Below, one piece after another: positions 57,202-64,000 of a DNA stretch of 64,000 bases (position 1 is its first letter; every line of letters begins with the position of its first letter). A program made the position numbers and the translations under genes. The notes below the pieces were generated by a model that had not been told where the DNA came from, searched no databases, and worked only from the letters and a program-made list of their open reading frames with translations. This DNA is from Streptomyces sp. NBC_01445 (lineage in GTDB: Bacteria; Actinomycetota; Actinomycetes; Streptomycetales; Streptomycetaceae): assembly GCF_035918235.1 (NCBI RefSeq), contig NZ_CP109485.1:5691501-5755500 (forward strand). The letters are read 5' to 3'.

Positions 57202-58259
57202 CGGTTTCCTCCCGTGCGGCTGCGGATGATGAGCCAGATCAGGTACGGCGCCCCGACGGCGGCCGTGAGGACACCCACCGGGAGTTCGGTGGGGGAGAAC
57301 AGGCGCCGGGCCAGCAGGTCGGCCACGACGACGATGAACGCGCCCAGGAGCGCCGAGCACAGGAGCGGGATCTGGGCGGTGCGCGTCACGCGGCGGGCGA
57401 TCTGCGGGGCCAGGAGCGCGACGAAGTCGACGGGCCCTGCGGCGCCGGTCGCCACGGACGCGAGGACGACGCCGAGCAGGACGAGGCCGAGGCGTACGCG
57501 GCCGAGGCGGACGCCGAGCGCGGTCGCCGTGTCGTCGTCCATGGCCACGGTGCGCTGGGCGCGTGCGGCCCACGCCACGAACGGGACGAGGACGAGGAGG
57601 GTCCAGCCGAGCGGGGCGGCCTCCGCCCAGCCGCGGCCGTTGAGCGAGCCCGTCATCCAGATCTGCGCCTGCTGGGCGACGAGGTAGTCGCCCTTCGTCA
57701 TGAAGAGCGTCGTCACCGACCGCAGCGCGATGGCGAAGCCGATGCCGATGAGGACGAAGCGCGTCGCGTGGAGCCCTCCGCGCCAGGCGAAGGCGTACAC
57801 GAGGAGCGCCGCGAGGAGGCCGCCGAGTACGGAGAGGTAGGGCAGGACCGCGTACGACGTGACGCCGAACGTCATCGCGCCGACGGTCAGCGCGCTCGCG
57901 CCCTGGCTGATGCCGATGATGTCGGGGGACGCGAGGGGGTTGCGGGCGACGGTCTGGATGAGGGCGCCCGCGGCGCCGAACGCGGCGCCGACGAGGAGGC
58001 CGACGACCATGCGGGGGGCGCGCAGCGTGCCGACGACGAGTTCGTCCGGCGACGGCCGGCCGGTGATGACCCTGAGGACTTCGCCGGGGGCGATGAACGA
58101 CTCGCCGACGCAGAGGTAGGCGAGGCAGGCGGTCGCGAGGAGGACCACGAGGGACGCGGCGGCGACGGCGGCCCTGCGGTGCAGGAGGAACGCGGCGCTG
58201 CCCGCCCGGACGACGGAGTACCCGGCGGGGCGGACCCGGGGCGCGGTGGTCGTACTCAT
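57198..58259 (-). CDS. FecCD-family siderophore permease, subunit 2
   Basis: 353 residues, about nine to ten membrane helices. FecCD signatures: LRAPRMVVGLLVGAAFGAAGALIQTVARNPLASPDIIGISQGA and the cytoplasmic coupling-helix region near LGVRLGRVRLG, ending LLARRLFSPTELPVGVLTAAVGAPYLIWLI. Pairs with subunit 1 to form the import channel. GTGA overlap with the ATPase downstream and ATGA overlap with subunit 1 upstream. Confidence 0.94.
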   Translation of the reverse strand: MSTTTAPRVRPAGYSVVRAGSAAFLLHRRAAVAAASLVVLLATACLAYLCVGESFIAPGEVLRVITGRPSPDELVVGTLRAPRMVVGLLVGAAFGAAGALIQTVARNPLASPDIIGISQGASALTVGAMTFGVTSYAVLPYLSVLGGLLAALLVYAFAWRGGLHATRFVLIGIGFAIALRSVTTLFMTKGDYLVAQQAQIWMTGSLNGRGWAEAAPLGWTLLVLVPFVAWAARAQRTVAMDDDTATALGVRLGRVRLGLVLLGVVLASVATGAAGPVDFVALLAPQIARRVTRTAQIPLLCSALLGAFIVVVADLLARRLFSPTELPVGVLTAAVGAPYLIWLIIRSRTGGNR

Positions 58260-59272
58260 GCGGGGACCGCCTTGCGCCGGACCAGGGTGACGAGGAACGG
58301 GACGCCGATCAGCGCGGTCATCACACCCGCGGGGACCTCGCTCGGCGGGAAGACGACGCGGCCCACGGTGTCGGAGACGAGGAGCATGACGGGGCCGATG
58401 AGGGCCGCCATCGGCAGGACCCAGCGGTGGTCGCTGCCCACGACGGCCCGGGCTATGTGCGGGACGGCCAGGCCGATGAAGGCGATCGGTCCGGCGGCGG
58501 CGACGCCGACGCCGGTGAGGACGGTCGCGCCGAGGCCGCCGACGATCCGTACGGTAGCGACCCGCTGGCCGAGACCCTTGGCGACGTCCTCGCCGAGCGC
58601 GAGCGCGTCGAGGCCGCGCGCGACGGACAGCACGAGGAGCACGCCGACGACGAGGAACGGCCATATCTGGCCCACGATGTGCGCGTCCCTGCCGGACAGC
58701 GAGCCCACCTGCCAGAACCTGAACTCGTCCATGGCGGACGCCTTCGTGGTGAGGACGGCCGTGGTGACGGAGACCAGGAGCGCGTTGATCGCGGCGCCCC
58801 CGAGCGCGAGTTTCACCGGCGTCGCGCCGCCGCGCCCGCTGGAGGCGATGGCGTAGACGGCGACGGACGCGAGCGCGGCGCCCGCGAACGCGAACCAGAC
58901 GTAGCCGGTGAGCGTGTGGATGCCGGCGAACGCGATCGCGAGGACGACGCCGACGGACGCGCCCTGGCTGATGCCGAGGATCCCGGGGTCGGCGATGGGG
59001 TTGCGGGTGATGCCCTGGAGGACGGTCCCGGCGAGGGCGAGCGCGGCGCCCACCATCAGGCCGACCAGCGTGCGCGGCAGCCGCAGGCCCCTGATGACCT
59101 CGGCGTCGTCGCTGTGGCCGCCGTGCACGAGCGCGTCGAGGACCGCTGACGGGGCGATCGCGCGGGCGCCCACGGCGAGGCTGAACAGGACCGCGAGAAC
59201 GAGGGCCACGAGCGCGGCCGCCGTCCAGACGATGCGTCGCCGCGCGGCGGGGGCGGCTGAGATCTGACCCAT
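58256..59272 (-). CDS. FecCD-family siderophore permease, subunit 1
   Basis: 338 residues. GLRLPRTLVGLMVGAALALAGTVLQGITRNPIADPGILGISQGAS and GLAVPHIARAVVGSDHRWVLPMAALIGPVMLLVSDTVGR...PPSEVPAGVMTALIGVPFLV are textbook FecCD. First gene of the operon, directly behind the iron box. The two permeases are paralogues, as in Fep/Fhu-type heteromeric importers. Confidence 0.94.
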   Translation of the reverse strand: MGQISAAPAARRRIVWTAAALVALVLAVLFSLAVGARAIAPSAVLDALVHGGHSDDAEVIRGLRLPRTLVGLMVGAALALAGTVLQGITRNPIADPGILGISQGASVGVVLAIAFAGIHTLTGYVWFAFAGAALASVAVYAIASSGRGGATPVKLALGGAAINALLVSVTTAVLTTKASAMDEFRFWQVGSLSGRDAHIVGQIWPFLVVGVLLVLSVARGLDALALGEDVAKGLGQRVATVRIVGGLGATVLTGVGVAAAGPIAFIGLAVPHIARAVVGSDHRWVLPMAALIGPVMLLVSDTVGRVVFPPSEVPAGVMTALIGVPFLVTLVRRKAVPA

Positions 59273-59285
59273 GGACCAATCCGAG

Positions 59286-59304
59286 GTTGGTAAGGCTTAG
59301 CTAA
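59286..59304. promoter_or_regulatory. Iron box (DmdR1/IdeR type) upstream of the siderophore importer
   Basis: On the minus strand TTAGCTAAGCCTTACCAAC closely follows the DmdR/IdeR consensus TTAGGTTAGGCTAACCTAA, with three to four differences. It lies 14-32 bp upstream of the permease start, so iron-loaded repressor would block the operon. The HAD gene starts 25 bp on the other side and could be affected too. Confidence 0.8.
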
Positions 59305-59328
59305 GCGGCAATCGTACGCCCAGGCACA

Positions 59329-59985
59329 ATGGCTCCTATGGGTGCATACGAGAGCGCGAACGGATCAGCTTCGGGACCGACGGTCGGCTTCGACCTCGAC
59401 ATGACGCTGATCGACTCACGGCCGGGAATCAGGGACACATGGCTGGAACTCGCCCAGCGCACCGGCGCGCAGCTCGACGCCGATCTCATCGTGACGCGGC
59501 TCGGCCCGCCGCTGGAGCAGGAGCTCGCGTACTGGTTCCCCGAGGAGGGGATCCCGGAGATGGCCGACCTGTACCGGGAGCTCTACCCGGCGCACGCCAT
59601 CACCGGGACGTACGCGATGCCGGGCGTGCACGAGGCCGTCGCCGCGGTGCACGAGGCGGGCGGCAGGGTGATCGTCGTGACGGCGAAGTACGAGCCCAGC
59701 GCGAAGCTCCACCTGGAACACCTGGACATCGCCGCCGACGAGGTCATCGGCAATCTGTGGGCCGAGGGCAAGGCGACGGCGCTGCGCGAGCACGGCGCGT
59801 CCGTGTACGTCGGTGACCACACCGGCGACGTGCGCGGCGCCCGTGCCGCCGAGGCGCTGTCCGTCGCGGTGACGACCGGGCCGTGCGACGCGGCGGAGCT
59901 GCGCGAGGCCGGCGCGGACGTGGTGCTCGCGGATCTGACGGAGTTCCCCGCCTGGCTGGAGGCCTACGTCGCCGAGCGGGCCTGA
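59329..59985 (+). CDS. HAD-superfamily hydrolase (phosphoglycolate-phosphatase-like)
   Basis: 218 residues from the ATG reading MAPMGAYES; the in-frame ATG three codons later is an equal candidate and neither has a clear ribosome site. Motif I GFDLDMTLIDSRPG (Asp about 21, 23), a helical cap, motif II VIVVTAKYEP, the motif III lysine in GKATALREHG, and motif IV VYVGDHTGDVRGARAA. A Gph-type small-molecule phosphatase; substrate unknown. Divergent from the iron operon. Confidence 0.88.
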   Translation: MAPMGAYESANGSASGPTVGFDLDMTLIDSRPGIRDTWLELAQRTGAQLDADLIVTRLGPPLEQELAYWFPEEGIPEMADLYRELYPAHAITGTYAMPGVHEAVAAVHEAGGRVIVVTAKYEPSAKLHLEHLDIAADEVIGNLWAEGKATALREHGASVYVGDHTGDVRGARAAEALSVAVTTGPCDAAELREAGADVVLADLTEFPAWLEAYVAERA

Positions 59986-60212
59986 CGGCGCTGCACGGCG
60001 ATCCCGCGCAGCACTCCGGCCGCGGAGATCAGGAAGCCGACGCCCATCAGCATGCACACCGCGTAGGCGACGGGCGGGAACGGGTCGGTTCCGAGGAACA
60101 GAGGGGCCATGGTGGCCAGGGTGGCCACGGCTCCGACGATGAAGACGATGCCGCCGGCCTTGACGAGGCGGTCGCCGGGTCCTGCGGAATTCGCTTGGGT
60201 TTTGTCACGCAC
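59964..60212 (-). CDS. Small membrane protein
   Basis: 82 residues from the GTG reading VRDKTQANSAGPGDRLVKAGG. Two membrane helices (GIVFIVGAVATLATMAPLFLG and VAYAVCMLMGVGFLISAAGVLRG) with a basic C-terminus. The 3' end overlaps the convergent HAD gene by 22 nt. Unknown function; Streptomyces-conserved type. Confidence 0.75.
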   Translation of the reverse strand: MRDKTQANSAGPGDRLVKAGGIVFIVGAVATLATMAPLFLGTDPFPPVAYAVCMLMGVGFLISAAGVLRGIAVQRRQARSAT

Positions 60213-60399
60213 CCGACCAGGGTAGTTCCCAGCGCGAAGGAACAATCCGGGTTCCTCGGGCCGTCTTGTCACCGCCTCCTGGACCATTAGCCTGGTGCCG
60301 GCGGGTCGGGCGGCCCGCTGCAGTGCTATCCAGAGCCGTTTTCAGCGCCGTTCTTCATCGCTCGGAACGGCATGACGAGTACGAGGACGAGGACTTCAC

Positions 60400-60783
60400 G
60401 TGCCTACCGGCAAGGTCAAGTGGTTCAACAGCGAGAAGGGCTTCGGCTTCCTCTCCCGCGACGACGGCGGCGACGTCTTCGTGCATTCCTCCGTACTTCC
60501 CGACGGCGTGGACGCTCTCAAGCCGGGCCAGCGTGTCGAGTTCGGCGTCGTCGCGGGACAGCGCGGCGACCAGGCGCTCTCCGTGACGATCCTCGATCCG
60601 ACCCCGTCCGTGGCCGCGGCACAGCGCCGCAAGCCGGACGAACTGGCCTCGATCGTCCAGGACTTGACGACGCTCCTCGAGAACATCACGCCGATGCTGG
60701 AAAAGGGCCGCTACCCGGACAAGGCCTCCGGCGCGAAAATCGCGGGCCTGCTGCGGGCGGTGGCCGACCAGTTGGACGTCTGA
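60400..60783 (+). CDS. Cold-shock-domain protein with a helical C-terminal extension
   Basis: 127 residues from the GTG reading VPTGKVKWFNSEKGFGFLSRDDGGDVFVHSSVLPDG. The cold-shock domain (RNP1 KGFGFLS, RNP2 VFVHSSV) ends near residue 66. About 55 extra residues form predicted helices (PDELASIVQDLTTLLENITPMLEKG; KASGAKIAGLLRAVADQLDV). Twice the length of the canonical cold-shock gene at 28576. The extension is widespread in actinobacteria from memory and may mediate oligomerisation or partner binding. Confidence 0.92.
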   Translation: MPTGKVKWFNSEKGFGFLSRDDGGDVFVHSSVLPDGVDALKPGQRVEFGVVAGQRGDQALSVTILDPTPSVAAAQRRKPDELASIVQDLTTLLENITPMLEKGRYPDKASGAKIAGLLRAVADQLDV

Positions 60784-60788
60784 CCGCG

Positions 60789-60872
60789 CTACGGGAACGC
60801 GAGCGCACCCGGGCCGAGGGCGGGCACGAGGCCCTCGGCCGCAGCGCGCGTCAGCAGGCCCCGGATCGCCGC
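60789..60872 (-). pseudogene. Duplicated 3' fragment of mqnD
   Basis: Read on the minus strand this encodes AIRGLLTRAAAEGLVPALG, then PGALAFP and TAG, almost the same as the mqnD C-terminus (AIRGLLTRAAAEGLVPALA, then PGALSFP). The 28 bp at 60829-60856 are identical to 60990-61017 inside mqnD. No start codon or upstream part of the gene is present, so it is a dead 3' copy 161 bp downstream of the original. Confidence 0.85.
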
Positions 60873-60924
60873 GGCCCCTCTTTTCTGCTGCCCTCGCGCC
60901 GCTTCGCAGGCTTCGGGCGGCTGT

Positions 60925-60941
60925 GCCGGACTCCGTCCGGC
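60925..60941 (-). terminator. Short hairpin after mqnD
   Basis: GCCGGAC-TCC-GTCCGGC, 9 nt beyond the mqnD stop and before the duplicated fragment. Confidence 0.6.
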
Positions 60942-60949
60942 CGCTGCGT

Positions 60950-61807
60950 TCAGGGGAATGACAGGGCGCCGGGGGCAAGTGCGGGGACCAGGCCCTCGGC
61001 CGCAGCGCGCGTCAGCAACCCCCGGATCGCCGCGTATCCGTTCTCGCCGAGGTCGGCTGTGAACTCGTTGACGTACAGGCCGATGTGCTGGTCCGCGACG
61101 GACGGGTTCATCTCCTGGGCGTGTTCGAGGACGTAGGGGCGGGAGGCCTCCGGGTCGTCCCAGGCCATGCGTACCGACGTGCGGATCGTGTCGGTGAGCC
61201 GGCGCAGGCGGTCCTCGCCCAGGCTCCGCTTCGCGATGATCGCGCCGAGCGGGATGGGCAGCCCGGTCGTGTTCTCCCAGTGCTCGCCCATGTCGGCGAG
61301 GGAGTGCAGACCGTAGTCCTGGTACGTGAAGCGGGCCTCGTGGATGACGAGTCCGGCGTCGACCTTGCCGTCCCGCACGGCGGGCATGATCTCGTCGAAC
61401 GGCATCACGACGACCTCGCCGACCCCGCCGGGCACGACGTCCGCGGTCCACAGGCGGAACAGCAGGTACGCCGTCGACTTCTCGCTGGGGACGGCGACCG
61501 TCTTCCCGCTGAGGTCGACGCCCGGCTCGCGGGTGAGCACGAGGGGGCCGCAGCCCCGGCCGAGCGCGCCGCCGCAGGGCAGCAGCGCGTAGTCGTCGAG
61601 GACGTACGGCAGGACGGCGTACGACACCTTCAGCACGTCGAAGTCGGGGGAGCGGCGCTCGGCTACGCCGTTCGTGATGTCGATGTCGGCGAAGGTCACG
61701 TCGAGGGCGGGCGCCCCGGGGACGCGGCCGTGGGCCCACGCGTCGAAGACGAACGTGTCGTTCGGGCAGGGCGAGAAGGCGATCCGGAGTTCTTCGGGGT
61801 GCGTCAT
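60950..61807 (-). CDS. mqnD: 1,4-dihydroxy-6-naphthoate synthase, futalosine menaquinone pathway
   Basis: 285 residues from the ATG reading MTHPEELRIAFSPCPNDTFVFDAWAHG. The MqnD fold is a periplasmic-binding-protein-like domain: FSPCPNDTF at the start, DVLKVSYAVLPYVLDDYALLPCGGALGRGCGPLVL, VAVPSEKSTAYLLFRL, and VIHEARFTYQDYGL with the catalytic His. It converts cyclic dehypoxanthine futalosine to 1,4-dihydroxy-6-naphthoate. ATGA overlap with mqnB upstream. Streptomyces make menaquinone only by this route. Its 3' end is duplicated downstream. Confidence 0.95.
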   Translation of the reverse strand: MTHPEELRIAFSPCPNDTFVFDAWAHGRVPGAPALDVTFADIDITNGVAERRSPDFDVLKVSYAVLPYVLDDYALLPCGGALGRGCGPLVLTREPGVDLSGKTVAVPSEKSTAYLLFRLWTADVVPGGVGEVVVMPFDEIMPAVRDGKVDAGLVIHEARFTYQDYGLHSLADMGEHWENTTGLPIPLGAIIAKRSLGEDRLRRLTDTIRTSVRMAWDDPEASRPYVLEHAQEMNPSVADQHIGLYVNEFTADLGENGYAAIRGLLTRAAAEGLVPALAPGALSFP

Positions 61808-62511
61808 GTGCGGTTCCAACTCTCCAGTACGGGCGCGGACTTCCCGAACGCTTCGGTCAGCGCCGCGAGTGCGTCGCCGATGCGCCAGGCCGCGCGGTCG
61901 CGGGGGCCGACGGCGTTGGAGACCGCGCGGATCTCCAGGACGGGCACGCCGTGCGCGGCGGCCGCCTCGGCGACCCCGAAGCCCTCCATCGCCTCGGCGG
62001 CGGCGCCGGGGTGACGGCGTTGCAGCTCGGCGGCGCGGGCCGCGGTGCCCGTCACGGTGGAGACCGTCAGGACGGTGCCGGTGAGCGCACCGGTGGCCGC
62101 GGCGACGTCCCGTACGAGGGAGGGCGGCGGGCGGTGCGTGACCGTGCCGAAGCCGAGCTCGGTGACGGGCAGGAAGCCGTCGGGGGTCTCGGCGCCCAGG
62201 TCGGCGACGGTCAGCGCGTCGGCGACGACGACGGAGCCGAGCGGGGCGTCCGGCTGGAACCCGCCGCCGATGCCGGCGGAGACGACCAGGCCGTACGGCC
62301 GTCCCGACAGGGCGGCGGTGGTGAGGGCGGTGGCGGTACCGGCCGCCGCGGCGGCGGGCCCGACGCCCACCGCGACGACATCGACGGCAGGGTGCGCGGC
62401 GCCCGCCTCGGACAGGCCCCTGACCACCGCGTCCCGCTCCGCGGGGACGGCGGTGGCGATCAGGACCCGCCCGCTGTCCGTCAGGCGTCCTTCTTGAGCT
62501 TGAACGACCAC
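61804..62511 (-). CDS. mqnB: Futalosine hydrolase
   Basis: About 226-235 residues. Nucleoside-phosphorylase/MTAN fold: RVLIATAVPAERDAVV at the start, VVSAGIGGGFQPDAPLGSVVVADALTVADLG, EAMEGFGVAEAAAAHGVPVLEIRAVSN with the catalytic Glu, and SNAVGPRDR. It cleaves futalosine to dehypoxanthine futalosine. The start is unclear: no ATG/GTG/TTG precedes the first conserved strand closely. The in-frame GTG at 62511 overlaps the lipoprotein gene by 31 nt, while a CTG at 62484 would give a CTGA overlap with its stop. I list the GTG. Confidence 0.88.
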   Translation of the reverse strand: MVVQAQEGRLTDSGRVLIATAVPAERDAVVRGLSEAGAAHPAVDVVAVGVGPAAAAAGTATALTTAALSGRPYGLVVSAGIGGGFQPDAPLGSVVVADALTVADLGAETPDGFLPVTELGFGTVTHRPPPSLVRDVAAATGALTGTVLTVSTVTGTAARAAELQRRHPGAAAEAMEGFGVAEAAAAHGVPVLEIRAVSNAVGPRDRAAWRIGDALAALTEAFGKSAPVLESWNRT

Positions 62512-62957
62512 AGGCCGGTCGCCTTCGAGCCGCTGCCCTCGACGATGGAGACCGTCGTGGAGCTGCCCGTGGCGCCGTACTGCTGGTTGAAGAACACGCT
62601 GCCCGGGACGGTGCGGTACGTCTTGTTGCTGGCGTCGGTCAGCGCCTGACCGTTCATCAGCAGGGTCCAGCCCTTGTCCGCGATCTTCGGGTCGACGCCG
62701 AAGCGGACCGTCGCGTCGGGGTCGACCTTGATGGACTTGATGTCCTTGTTCTTGAGGCAGTCCTTCAGCGCGGAGGCGTCCAGGGTCTTGCCGTCGTTGT
62801 AGCAGGCCGCTTCCGACGTCACCGTGGAGCGGCCGACCGTGATGGTCGCCAGCGGCGTCGGCTTGTCGCAGGCCGAGAGGACGAGCAGCCCGGCAGCGAC
62901 GGCGCCGGCGGCTGCCACGGTGCGGCGGTTGCGCACGGTGAAACGCAGGGAGGTCAT
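62481..62957 (-). CDS. DUF2771 lipoprotein
   Basis: 158 residues. Signal peptide with lipobox VLSACDK (Cys about 30). The mature domain has two further cysteines (ACYND; DCLKN), probably a disulfide, and beta-rich segments (TVRFGVDPKIADKGWTLLMNG; FKLKKDA). This is the DUF2771 pattern, regularly found just upstream of mqnB in Streptomyces (from memory). Function unknown. First gene of the mqnB-mqnD operon here. Confidence 0.85.
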   Translation of the reverse strand: MTSLRFTVRNRRTVAAAGAVAAGLLVLSACDKPTPLATITVGRSTVTSEAACYNDGKTLDASALKDCLKNKDIKSIKVDPDATVRFGVDPKIADKGWTLLMNGQALTDASNKTYRTVPGSVFFNQQYGATGSSTTVSIVEGSGSKATGLWSFKLKKDA

Positions 62958-63059
62958 GCGGGCAGGCTATCTGGCGGCCCGCGCACACTCGCCATGCGGG
63001 TGCGGCGTGCCGCATGCTCACGCCATCCGGGGCGGATCTCCCGCTCCCCCGGCCGTCCC

Positions 63060-64000
63060 TCACGCCACGCGGCTGCGTGCCTGGCCGCCGTGGCGCGCGG
63101 CGGCCAGCAGGCCCCGTACGGTCGTCAGCCAGCCCGTTCCGACGATCGCCGCGGCGACACTGAGGCCCAGTGCTCCGTTCAGGGGCAGCGCGATGCCGAT
63201 GGCGCCGCCGAGGACCCACGCCATCTGGAGGAGGGTCTCGGAGCGGGCGAACGCGGAGTTGCGGACCTCCTCGGGGACGTCGCGCTGGATCAGGGCGTCC
63301 AGGGACAGTTTCGAGAGGGCCTGCGCGAACCCGGCGACGGCCGCGAGGCACGCCGTGAGGAACGCGGTGAAGAACAGCGCGGCCGTGATCGCCACGCCGA
63401 GGACCACCGCCACCACCGTCACGATGATGATCTCGGGCGCCCGTGATTTGAGCCACGCCCCGACGGCCGTGCCCAGCGCGTTGCCCGCGCCCGCCGAGAC
63501 GCCGACGATGCTGAGCGACACGGCGGCGCTCTGCCCCGACATGGGGTGCTCGCGCAGCAGGAACGCCAGGAAGAAGATCAGGAAGCCGGAGAGGCAGCGC
63601 TGCGAGGCGTTGACGAACAGCGCGTGCGTCACGGCCGGGCCGACCGTGCGCAGACCGGGGCGCTTCTGCTTGGTGGTCTCCTTGCGCGGGCCGTGCAGAT
63701 GCTGCTCGTCGGCCGCCAGGAGCGCCTTCCCCTCGCCCTTCGCGGAGTCCACCTTGTGCGGCAGCTGGAAGGACAGCACCATCCCCGAAATGAAGATCAC
63801 AAACGCGCCGTAGAGGGGCCAGCGCGGCCCGAGCACCTGGAGCCCGGCGCCGACCGGCGCGGCCACACCGGTGGCGAGGAGTCCGCCGAGCGTCACCCGC
63901 GAATTGGCCTTGACCAGGGAGAAGCGGGGCGGCAGCAGGCGCGGCACGACGGCGCTGCGGACCACTCCGTACGCCTTGGACGCCACCAGGACGCCCAGCG
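63060..64000 (-). CDS. MFS transporter (N-terminus beyond the window)
   Basis: The frame is open to the window edge, so the start lies past 64000; at least 313 residues are visible. Multiple membrane helices (LGGLLATGVAAPVGAGLQVLG; WPLYGAFVIFISGMVLSFQLP; FLIFFLAFLLREHPMSG; IIIVTVVAVVLGVAITAALFFTAF) with a long His/Lys-rich central loop. VPEEVRNSAFARSETLLQMAWVLGGAIGIALPLNG is the second-half MFS repeat. Substrate unknown. Upstream of the DUF2771-mqnB-mqnD operon on the same strand, 102 nt away. Confidence 0.82.
   Translation of the reverse strand, partial: LGVLVASKAYGVVRSAVVPRLLPPRFSLVKANSRVTLGGLLATGVAAPVGAGLQVLGPRWPLYGAFVIFISGMVLSFQLPHKVDSAKGEGKALLAADEQHLHGPRKETTKQKRPGLRTVGPAVTHALFVNASQRCLSGFLIFFLAFLLREHPMSGQSAAVSLSIVGVSAGAGNALGTAVGAWLKSRAPEIIIVTVVAVVLGVAITAALFFTAFLTACLAAVAGFAQALSKLSLDALIQRDVPEEVRNSAFARSETLLQMAWVLGGAIGIALPLNGALGLSVAAAIVGTGWLTTVRGLLAAARHGGQARSRVA

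Noticed and set aside
61804..63456. A 550-residue reading of mqnB extending to 63456
   Set aside because: The added N-terminal part is antisense or out of frame with the DUF2771 lipoprotein and the MFS gene and has shadow-like composition.

Overview
The window is an ordinary, high-GC, gene-dense piece of a Streptomyces chromosome. Evidence for the genus: GC-rich third positions, frequent GTG starts, 4-nt ATGA/GTGA overlaps, Streptomyces-type families (DUF397, DUF3263, DUF2771, DUF4031, XRE-DUF5753, HbpS, class-E LAxTG surface protein), and operators for known Streptomyces regulators (SoxR, DasR, HrcA, CsoR, DmdR/IdeR, BldD, Crp). Gene order matches my memory of the S. coelicolor SCO4266 to SCO4327 neighbourhood. 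No phage, IS element, CRISPR array, rRNA or tRNA was seen.

Layout. 0-4.4 kb: GNAT acetyltransferase, a quinone-oxidoreductase-like gene behind a SoxR box, an FAD oxidoreductase, a pentapeptide-repeat protein, a hypothetical. 4.4-7.2 kb: SenS-SenR two-component pair divergent from the secreted haem-binding-type protein HbpS. 7.3-12.5 kb: secreted M1 and M4 metallopeptidases, TerD, the ribosome-rescue factor ArfB, a flavin reductase. 12.5-15.7 kb: the diguanylate cyclase CdgB, with a textbook Crp palindrome and a BldD-box-like sequence upstream, then a membrane-anchored carbohydrate-binding protein. 15.7-20.3 kb: amino-sugar block (PfkB kinase, nagA, nagK) divergent from a sugar-binding lipoprotein, with two DasR sites between. 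20.3-26.1 kb: otsB/otsA (trehalose), a sortase-E surface protein, and glucosyl-3-phosphoglycerate synthase. 26.3-28.2 kb: a SAM-I riboswitch controlling a threonine-synthase paralogue plus a CysO-like sulfur carrier. 28.5-30.8 kb: a cold-shock gene and solo groEL2 with CIRCE. 30.8-36.2 kb: Streptomyces-specific hypotheticals, a WhiJ-like XRE/DUF397 locus, and MarR/YceI with three operators. 36.2-39.8 kb: murR-murQ-murP (MurNAc recovery). 39.9-43.3 kb: small proteins, an MFS exporter, a GNAT protein, an HD hydrolase. 43.5-49.9 kb: HelD, CutC with a DasR site, and a copper block (secreted protein and CopA) with CsoR boxes. 49.9-55.4 kb: XPB helicase, a helicase-associated protein, a membrane protein. 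55.4-59.3 kb: siderophore ABC importer behind an iron box. 59.3-64 kb: HAD hydrolase, a second cold-shock protein, the mqnB-mqnD futalosine menaquinone genes with a duplicated mqnD 3' end, and a truncated MFS gene.

How it works together. Three themes recur. (1) Amino-sugar and cell-wall recycling: nagK-nagA, the MurNAc operon and cutC, at least two of them under DasR. (2) Redox, metal and stress sensing: SoxR, SenS-SenR-HbpS, CsoR, DmdR, HrcA. (3) Second messengers: c-di-GMP synthesis with predicted cAMP-receptor and BldD input. The most notable unit is the SAM riboswitch / threonine-synthase paralogue / CysO operon. Its arrangement points to direct sulfhydrylation of O-phosphohomoserine to homocysteine by a protein thiocarboxylate, rather than to threonine synthesis.
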